A stretch of 64,000 nucleotides of DNA, taken from positions 18,777,127 through 18,841,126 of the forward strand of contig JAKSZU010000026.1 in NCBI GenBank assembly GCA_026018925.1. Reading direction: 5' to 3'. This stretch comes from Tupaia tana. Its lineage: Eukaryota; Chordata; Mammalia; Scandentia; Tupaiidae. The position numbers and the translations under genes are program-made. A model generated the notes under the pieces. It did no database searches, was not told where the DNA came from, and worked only from the letters and a program-made list of their open reading frames with translations. Position 1 is the stretch's first letter, and the number at the start of each line of letters is the position of its first letter. Below are positions 58,345 to 64,000 of this stretch, piece by piece.

Positions 58345-58560
58345 AGCTCTGCACCAGCCTGGCTTCAAATCCAGCCCTGTCACTCACCCGTTGTGTAACC
58401 TCGGCCAAGTTTCTTAACCTTTCTGTGCCTTAATTTTTCATCTGTAATATGGTTGTTGTAGATAATAAGGGAAATATGTACTTAGAGAAGTTAGGGCAGA
58501 GCCTAGCCCATAGAAAGGGACTCAATAAAGGGAGGTTGCTATTTTCATTATTAATCATGG
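58345..58560 (+). mobile_element. MIR, nearly complete
   Basis: CTGGCTTCAAATCCAGCCCT, GTGTAACCTCGGCCAAGTTT, TTAACCTTTCTGTGCCTTAA, TCATCTGTAATATGG, GCAGAGCCTAGCCCATAG. Confidence 0.92.
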
Positions 58561-58584
58561 CTTCTCACTCAGCCCCCAGAGTAA

Positions 58585-58745
58585 TAACAGTAAATGTCCC
58601 TCATTGAGTGCTAACTTTGCCAAGTCCTGGGCTCTGCTCTTTCGCAGACAGGATTTCATTAGTCTGCAGAATAAACCTATTATCAACCCATTTTACAAAT
58701 TTTCTCAGCTTCTAAGTGGCAGAGTTAGAATAAAATCCCAGACAG
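58585..58745 (-). mobile_element. MIR
   Basis: TCATTGAGTGCTAACTTTGC, AACCCATTTTACAAATTTTC, TTCTAAGTGGCAGAGTTAGA. Back to back with the plus-strand MIR. Confidence 0.82.
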
Positions 58746-58811
58746 TGTAGAAAGACCAGCTTTCTTGTTCTGAGAGACAAGAGGGATATATCTTAAAAGA
58801 CAGAGGATTGG

Positions 58812-59069
58812 GACCAGCAGTTAGCGTAATGGCTATGTCGCTGGACTCCCATGTAGTTGACCGTAGTTCAAGTCCCGGACCCAGCAGCTTAAACTCACGC
58901 CAGGCGCGTGTGCGTGCGTGCCCAAGATCCCTAGAGGAGAATGGAGGAGAAGGGATTGCGGCATGGCCATCCCCGCTGGGGGGTGATTTCTCGCTTTCTG
59001 TCTCTCTGTCTCTCTCTGTCTGGTGAGCGCACGCGCCCTATAGCACAAATCTCTCCAAAAAAAAAAAAA
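58812..59069 (+). mobile_element. SINE-A, 17-bp TSD
   Basis: AAAAGACAGAGGATTGG at 58795-58811 and 59070-59086. GACCAGCAGTTAGCGTAATG, GGCGCGTGTGCGTGCGTGCC, CGAGCGCACGCGCCCTATAG-type 3' part. Confidence 0.96.
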
Positions 59070-59086
59070 AAAAGACAGAGGATTGG

Positions 59087-59794
59087 ACAGAATGAGCCCA
59101 ATAGATCCCCAAAACCCTAGGATTGAACTAACCTCACCTTAGAAAGTCTCTTGCTCTGGCCTGAAAGTGAGGCTGGGACGGGACAGGAATTCTATCTTGG
59201 CTTCTGTCCTTGGTGCTGAAAAGTCCACCGACCATCCCAGACCCTCAGGTCTAAACCTGGATGGGACCAGGGGGCTCTCAGTATCTCTTAAAACCCAGTG
59301 ATAAGATTTTATTTAAAAAAAAAAAAAAAAGAAAGAAAGAAAGAACACAGGGACTTTATAAGTCCCACCAACTAATTAATTCAGACCCAAGGTATTAGTC
59401 TAGTAACTAGCCACAATTCCTCATGCCCTGAATATAGAACTAAGCCCTGAGCCCAGCCTCCATCAACTACAGAAGTGTCTTCCCTGAATTCAATCCCCTT
59501 TAACAATGTTCAGACAACTGGGAATGTCCCAAAGCCCTTATACACATCTTGAAGACTGTGTGTTCTCCAGGGATCTCCACATAGACATGGTATCAGATCT
59601 CTCCTAGACAAGGCAAAAGCTTCCCTGTTCAAACCAGGGTGAAGAAATCACCTGCATGGATGAAGTGGACACCTACCTCCTTTCTCTGGTCGTAGGGGTA
59701 GGATCTCAGGGTTTCAGGATCAAAACATACTTCCCTGCCAGCTCAATAAAATCCATCATTCTTCTAGGGAAACCCAAGATCAAGTTTAGGAGAC
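59087..59794. other. Unassigned sequence, possibly LTR-derived
   Basis: A16 plus (GAAA)n at 59314-59345. A ...GCCAGCTCAATAAAATCC... word near 59740 recalls an LTR polyadenylation region, but no terminal repeats or internal genes are recognisable. Confidence 0.3.
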
Positions 59795-59812
59795 AAAAGA
59801 TTAGGCTGATCT

Positions 59813-60057
59813 TGGGACCACAGTTGGCGTAATGGCTATGTTGCTGGACTCCCATGTAGTCGACCACGGTTCAAGGACCTGATCTGGTGGCTTAAACTCA
59901 CACCGGGGATGTGTGCGTGCGTGCCCAAAATCCCGAGAGGAGAATGGAGGAGAAGGGATTGCAGCGTGGCCATCCCCCCTGGGGGGTGATTTCTCACTTT
60001 CTTTCTCTCTGTCTTTCTGGAGAGTGCACACACCCTATAGCAAAAACCTCTTCAAAA
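59813..60057 (+). mobile_element. SINE-A, 18-bp TSD
   Basis: AAAAGATTAGGCTGATCT at 59795-59812 and 60058-60075. Head TGGGACCACAGTTGGCGTAA lacks the AGC of CCAGCAG. Confidence 0.95.
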
Positions 60058-60075
60058 AAAAGATTAGGCTGATCT

Positions 60076-60473
60076 CGTGTCTAGTCTAAGGTGTAAATGG
60101 CGGATAGCAATTTCTTTCTGGGTAAGACGGAACAATAGAAAGTGTAGGTGTGTCAGAGAGACTCAGAGACTGAGTCATCTCACTTTGGGCAGGTACACAG
60201 CAAGGGCCTGACCCATGATGAGAGATGAACAAGCCAGGCCCTATCTCTAGGTCTCTTATTCTCCATGGACCCTCAGTCTGACCCCTCCTTCTCCCCCCAT
60301 ACTCCTCCCCTTCATCCCCTCTTCTTGCTCACCCAATGACCTAAAAACTAATGGCCTTGTCCTCTCCCTTCTAGTCAATGTCTTTGGGGAGGAGTCATTT
60401 CATTGATTACTATCTCAGTGGATAGATTTGCTTGAACTATTACATTGCCATTTGTGCAGATCAACCCGAGTCA
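60076..60473. other. Unique sequence
   Basis: Pyrimidine-rich at 60265-60330. Nothing recognised. Confidence 0.3.
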
Positions 60474-60490
60474 AATACAGGCAATCTTTT

Positions 60491-60651
60491 CTTATATTAT
60501 TTTTAAACCTTATTTATATTATTATTATTTTCCAATTTGACCAGAGAGAGAGAGAGAAAGCGAGAAAGCAAGCCACCAGGTCCAGCACTCAAACCATGGT
60601 CAGCCATGTGGGAGTCCAGCGCCCTTATCCACCATGCCACCTGCCAGCCCC
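60491..60651 (-). mobile_element. SINE-B, first of a same-target pair
   Basis: CTTATATTATTTTTAAACC tail, CAATTTGACCAGAGAGAG, end CTGCCAGCCCC. AATACAGGCAATC before (60474-60486) and after (60652-60664). Confidence 0.93.
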
Positions 60652-60670
60652 AATACAGGCAATCATTTTT

Positions 60671-60916
60671 TTTTTTAGAGGTTTTTGCTATAGGGCGCGT
60701 GTGCTCGCCAGACAGAGAGAAACAGAGAGACAGAAAGCGAGAAATCACCCCCCATGGGGGATGGCCACGCCACAATCCCTTCTCCTCCATTCTCCTCTTG
60801 GGATCTTGGGCATGCACGCACATGTGCCCGGCATGAGTTTTAAGCCACCGGGTCCGGGATGCGAACCGCGGTCGACTACTACCAGCAACATAGCCATTAT
60901 GCTAACTGCTGGTCCC
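60671..60916 (-). mobile_element. SINE-A, second of a same-target pair
   Basis: GAGGTTTTTGCTATAGGGCG, ATCACCCCCCATGGGGGATG, GATGCGAACCGCGGTCGACT. AGGCAATCTT (60917-60926) is the third copy of the target. TACTACC replaces the usual ATGGGAGTC. Confidence 0.94.
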
Positions 60917-60926
60917 AGGCAATCTT

Positions 60927-61430
60927 AATATTGTAACAGTAGAAACGAATACCTTGAGATGTCTTACTCAGCCCTTCTAGAACCGAGATACAGATTCATA
61001 CTTTTGCAAAGGCCACTCTAGCTAATTATCAGATGGGAGTGGTCAGGGAGAAGTTCTCACCACTCCATATTAAAGATCACTGTAGAATTTATAAGCAATC
61101 AAACCAAGAGCCACCCCCAAATATTCATGTTGACAATTCAGCCCATTTCTGAAGGAGAAAATATACCTAGATATCCTTCTCACACTTAACATCAAACTGG
61201 CGTAGGTAATCTGTGTCATTTTCTCTTGTTGCTTCAGCTACTCATCTAGGTAAATGGTTGGTATATATTTTCCCCGTCGCTGTTGCTTAGAAGGGGTGAT
61301 GGAAGTGAGCAAGCGATGGAAAGGAGGAAAATGGTTTGCGATAGATGACTTGATTCAAGAATCCCTTTGATAGTCTTGGTTCACTTCCTCACAGACACAG
61401 AGAGTTGGATTGGTTGGACAGCTCCCCCTG
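60927..61430. other. Repeat-free AT-rich sequence
   Basis: No repeat recognised over 500 bp in an otherwise SINE-dense region; may belong with the conserved-looking block that follows. Confidence 0.35.
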
Positions 61431-61780
61431 CGTGGCACAAACAAAAAACATTAATTAAAAATAATTGCCGCCCCCTCCCCAGAATTAAGAGTGTGATGTT
61501 CAGATTCATTTTAAGAAAGGTAATTTGATGCCAATAAATTACAATTATAAAAACTTCATTACAGTCAAGAGCAATCTATCCACCATTGTCCTAATTACAC
61601 ATTGTTAAGAATAATGAATGCTAATGATTTAATGTACAATAATTACCACGATTGAAAAATAAAATATAATAATTGCCATCGTTATTGTTATCAATAATAC
61701 AGATATTTTGGCATGGCTAATCTCCACTTGGAGCTGAGATAAATTTTCAGGATTTTGTTTTTGTTTATTTTTCCCCATTA
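61431..61780. promoter_or_regulatory. AT-rich block dense in TAAT words, candidate conserved enhancer
   Basis: ACATTAATTAAAAATAATTG, GGTAATTTGATGCCAATAAA, GTCCTAATTACACATTG, GAATGCTAATGATTTAATG and CAATAATTACCACG: more than ten TAATT/ATTA words in 350 bp, no microsatellite and no transposon. Confidence 0.5.
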
Positions 61781-62119
61781 ATTAGAAACATGCCCTCCTC
61801 TCCTCACTACCTTTCCCAGCTTCATCTTTATGAAGATAAGAAATTTACAGAAGGTACAGAAAGGAAATGCCTTACTTTTCCTGGGGGAGGGGGTCAAAGT
61901 TGAAAGGTTAAATCTAAGTCTTCTATCCTGGGGTCAATAAATCACCTTGGATTTCTTCCTAAATGTCTCCTAGAGTAGGAGGGAAAGAGAAAGCAAATTA
62001 TTCTGAAGATAAGACCATGTCTTGGATAAAGTCACTCTTTTGCTCTATTATAGAACCATCCATGGCCTCCTTCTGAAAAGAGACATATCCAGATTTTTTA
62101 GACTGAACTTCATAGTGTA
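61781..62119. other. Unique sequence
   Basis: Nothing recognised. Confidence 0.3.
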
Positions 62120-62226
62120 GGGCTGTGGGAAGGACTTAGGGTTCTGGGGCCAGACTGCCTGGGTTCAAGTCCCAGCTCCACCACCTGCTACCTACAGGGA
62201 CTTTGACCTGATTTGTGCACATTTCT
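62120..62226 (+). mobile_element. MIR, left part
   Basis: GGGGCCAGACTGCCTGGGTT CAAGTCCCAGCTCCACCACC: the conserved MIR head; continues at 62429. Confidence 0.9.
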
Positions 62227-62412
62227 TTTTTATTTTTTTAAATAATTATTTTTATTTAATTTTATTTATCCATTCATTCATTTTAATTTGACCTGAACTA
62301 GACAGAAAGAGAGAGAGGAGAGAGAAAGTAAGCCACCAGGTCCGGGACTCAAACCGTGGTCAGCCATGTGGGAGTGTCCAGTGTCTTAACCACACACTTC
62401 CTGCTGGTCCCG
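62227..62412 (-). mobile_element. SINE-B inserted in a MIR
   Basis: ATTTGTGCACATTTCT (62211-62226) and ATTTTTGCACATTTCT (62413-62428) flank it. AATTTGACCTGAACTAGACA, GGGACTCAAACCGTGGTCAG, CCTGCTGGTCCC. Confidence 0.94.
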
Positions 62413-62428
62413 ATTTTTGCACATTTCT

Positions 62429-62560
62429 ATGTCTTGGTTTCCTCCCCACAAAACAGGGCATGAAGTGGTGCCTACTTCCGAGTTTCCCAAGTTTAAATTT
62501 GTAAATACCAGAAGTGCTTACAACAGAGCTGGTGCATAGCAACTGCTCCCAACCTGTACA
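62429..62560 (+). mobile_element. MIR, right part
   Basis: ATGTCTTGGTTTCCTCCCCA, CAAAACAGGGCATGAAGTGG, CAGAGCTGGTGCATAGCAAC. Confidence 0.8.
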
Positions 62561-62639
62561 CTCAGATCTATCATGAGCTCGCCTCCCCTATCTCCCCAGT
62601 CGTTCCCCACCACTTCCTTCCACCACACACATCCCTATT

Positions 62640-62840
62640 AAGCCTCAACAGTCAGCTCATCTTCTCTGAAGATGATCAACTCCACACCTTCGTTCACGCA
62701 TCCTCCAGTCAGACTTGAGGCTCACCCCCCTGGCAGCCTTTCCAGGCCACACCCACATCGCCTTCTAAGGCATTTCCACAGCACCTTTGACATCCTAGTC
62801 ATACCTCGTAAACCTCATATTTTCTCCTTTCCATCTTGTG
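62640..62840 (+). mobile_element. L2-like fragment
   Basis: CACCCCCCTGGCAGCCTTTC, CAGCACCTTTGACATCCTAG; weak. Confidence 0.4.
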
Positions 62841-62892
62841 TTAGAACTTTTTGTTTCTATGTTTTTAAAACTTTTTAAACAAATTATTTACT

Positions 62893-63070
62893 TATTTTTT
62901 AAAGAATTATTTTATTTAATTTTACTTATTCATTCATTTATTTTAATTTGACCAGAGAGAGGCAGAGAGAGAGGGAAAGTGAGAAAGCAAGTCACCAGGT
63001 CCGGGACTTGAACCATGGTCAGCCATGTGGGAGTGTCCAGCACCCTAAATATCTTGACACCTGCTGGTCC
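62893..63070 (-). mobile_element. SINE-B
   Basis: TTTTAATTTGACCAGAGAGA, GGGACTTGAACCATGGTCAG, ACACCTGCTGGTCC. Confidence 0.92.
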
Positions 63071-63084
63071 CCTCTTTACTTAAT

Positions 63085-63314
63085 TTTTATTTATTATTTT
63101 TAAAAGAGATATTTTTGCTATACAGTGTATGTACTTGCCAGAGAGATAGAAAGTGAGAAATCAGGAGGGACAGCATACAGCAATCCCTTCTCCATTCTTC
63201 TCTTGGGAGCTTGGGTATGCATACACAAGTGCCTGAACACTCCAGGTTCAGGACTCAAACCACAGTCAACCATATGGGAGTTCAGCAACATAAAAATTAC
63301 ACCATCTGCTGGTA
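63085..63314 (-). mobile_element. SINE-A, divergent, hairpin lost
   Basis: GAGATATTTTTGCTATACAG, AATCAGGAGGGACAGCATAC (hairpin arm missing), GGACTCAAACCACAGTCAAC, CATCTGCTGGTATT. Confidence 0.85.
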
Positions 63315-63472
63315 TTATTATTACTATTACTATTATTATTTGCTATAGGGCATGTGCTCTCACCAGAGAGAAAGAGAGGGAAATTGAGAAAGTAAGCTGC
63401 CAGGTCCGGGGCTCAAACTGTTGTCAGCCATGTGGGAGTCCAGCACTTTAACCACCTCACCACCTGCTGGCC
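63315..63472 (-). mobile_element. SINE-B, adjoining
   Basis: (ATT)n tail, TTTGCTATAGGGCATGTGCT (A-like 3' motif), GGGGCTCAAACTGTTGTCAG, CACCTGCTGGCCC. Confidence 0.9.
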
Positions 63473-63521
63473 CTATGTTTCTGTTTTACGATTGTATATT
63501 CCTCAATAAGTTGTAAGTACT

Positions 63522-63789
63522 GTTTTTTTTTGGGGGGGGGAGGTTTTTGCTATAGGGCGCGTGTGCTCGCCAGACAGACAGAGAGAGACAGAGAGATAGA
63601 AAGCGAGAAATCACCCCCCCAAGGGGTCTGGCCACGCTGCAATCCCTTCTCCTCCATTCTCTTCTCGGGATCTTGGGCATGCACGCACACGCGCCCGGCG
63701 TGAGTTTAAGCCACCGGGTCCAGGACGCGAACCGCGGTCGACTACGTGGGAGTCCAGCGACATAGCCATTACGCTAACTGCTGGTCTCG
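63522..63789 (-). mobile_element. SINE-A, near consensus, 13-bp TSD
   Basis: AGTTGTAAGTACT at 63509-63521 and 63790-63802. GAGGTTTTTGCTATAGGGCG, CACGCACACGCGCCCGGCG, GGACGCGAACCGCGGTCGAC. Many intact CpGs, so probably recent. Confidence 0.96.
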
Positions 63790-63802
63790 AGTTGTAAGTA
63801 CT

Positions 63803-64000
63803 TTTAAAGCAAGAATCATATTCCTTCCACTCATCTTGTATTCCTCCCATCTCCACTCATACCCCAATACAAAACTTTGTGTTTCACATGTATTTGTTGA
63901 ATTTCAAGAATGCAAAGGAAAGCCTTCTTTACCATGTTTATTGTTTTCATTCTGATTCTACAGGTAATGCATCCTTGTTATAGAACAATTGGCAAGTAAA
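63803..64000. other. Unique AT-rich sequence to window end
   Basis: Nothing recognised. Confidence 0.3.

Noticed and set aside
59087..59794. Possible ERV LTR with CTCAATAAAATCC
   Set aside because: No terminal TG...CA pair, target duplication or second LTR could be found; kept only as unassigned sequence.
63522..63789. Regularly repeated units suggestive of a CRISPR array
   Set aside because: The repeats are dispersed SINEs in both orientations with TSDs in a mammalian genome.

Overview
This is non-coding DNA from a placental mammal nuclear genome. I find no protein-coding exon, tRNA gene, rRNA gene or CRISPR array that the sequence supports. Mammal-wide fossils (MIR, L2, MLT1-type LTRs, L1M 3' ends, hAT/MER5-type fragments) show the clade. 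The dominant feature is a lineage-specific set of tRNA-derived SINEs. By eye I count close to 90 SINE segments, roughly 30% of the window. I see no Alu dimers, B1/B2, CAN, Bov-tA or VES elements. One degraded 7SL-like fragment (about 45894-45998) would fit a Euarchontoglires genome such as a colugo, but that is weak evidence, so I leave the species open.

Names used here for the SINEs (mine, not published). SINE-A is about 250-275 bp. It has a tRNA-like head (box A TAGCGTAATGG, box B GGTTCGCGTCC), a GC-rich alternating purine/pyrimidine stretch, a C6/G6 hairpin, a pyrimidine tract, a CCCTATAGC motif and an A tail. SINE-B is about 165-190 bp. It has a related head (TGGCGTGGTGGTTAAGG ... GGTTCGAGTCC), a CT-rich tract, the motif GGTCAAATTAAA and an AATAAAT-rich 3' end. 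SINE-C marks divergent relatives with extra sequence in the head. SINE-D marks weaker, older SINE-like units. The heads most resemble tRNA-Arg by eye. Many copies have clear target-site duplications (TSDs), so they were moved by an L1-type machinery. On the minus strand a copy reads T-tract, GAGAGAC tract, ATCACCCCCC, GGGTCCGGGACTCGAACC, CTGCTGGTCCC.

Layout: 1-2000 holds a TG-rich minisatellite and a GC-rich conserved-looking block. 2-14 kb is dense SINE with MIR, MLT1-like and L1 remnants. 14-20 kb has unique AT- and GC-rich blocks with homeodomain, octamer and GATA-like words. 20-26 kb mixes SINEs and unique sequence. 26-27.5 kb has a purine tract, a young SINE-A, a C-rich minisatellite and a CpG island. 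28-38 kb is AT-richer, with four copies of an 82-84 bp palindromic mariner-type MITE (25.25, 32.7, 33.9 and 34.4 kb), an MLT1 LTR and L2. 38.5 kb carries a 250 bp TTC tract followed by an L1M 3' end. 39-46 kb is dense SINE with nested insertions and a tailless SINE. 46.5 and 48-49.3 kb are unique, partly CpG-rich blocks. 50-60 kb is SINE-dense. 60.9-62.1 kb is an AT-rich block with little repeat. The scattered repeat-poor blocks look like candidate enhancers in an intron or gene-poor neighbourhood, but their target gene cannot be named from this window.
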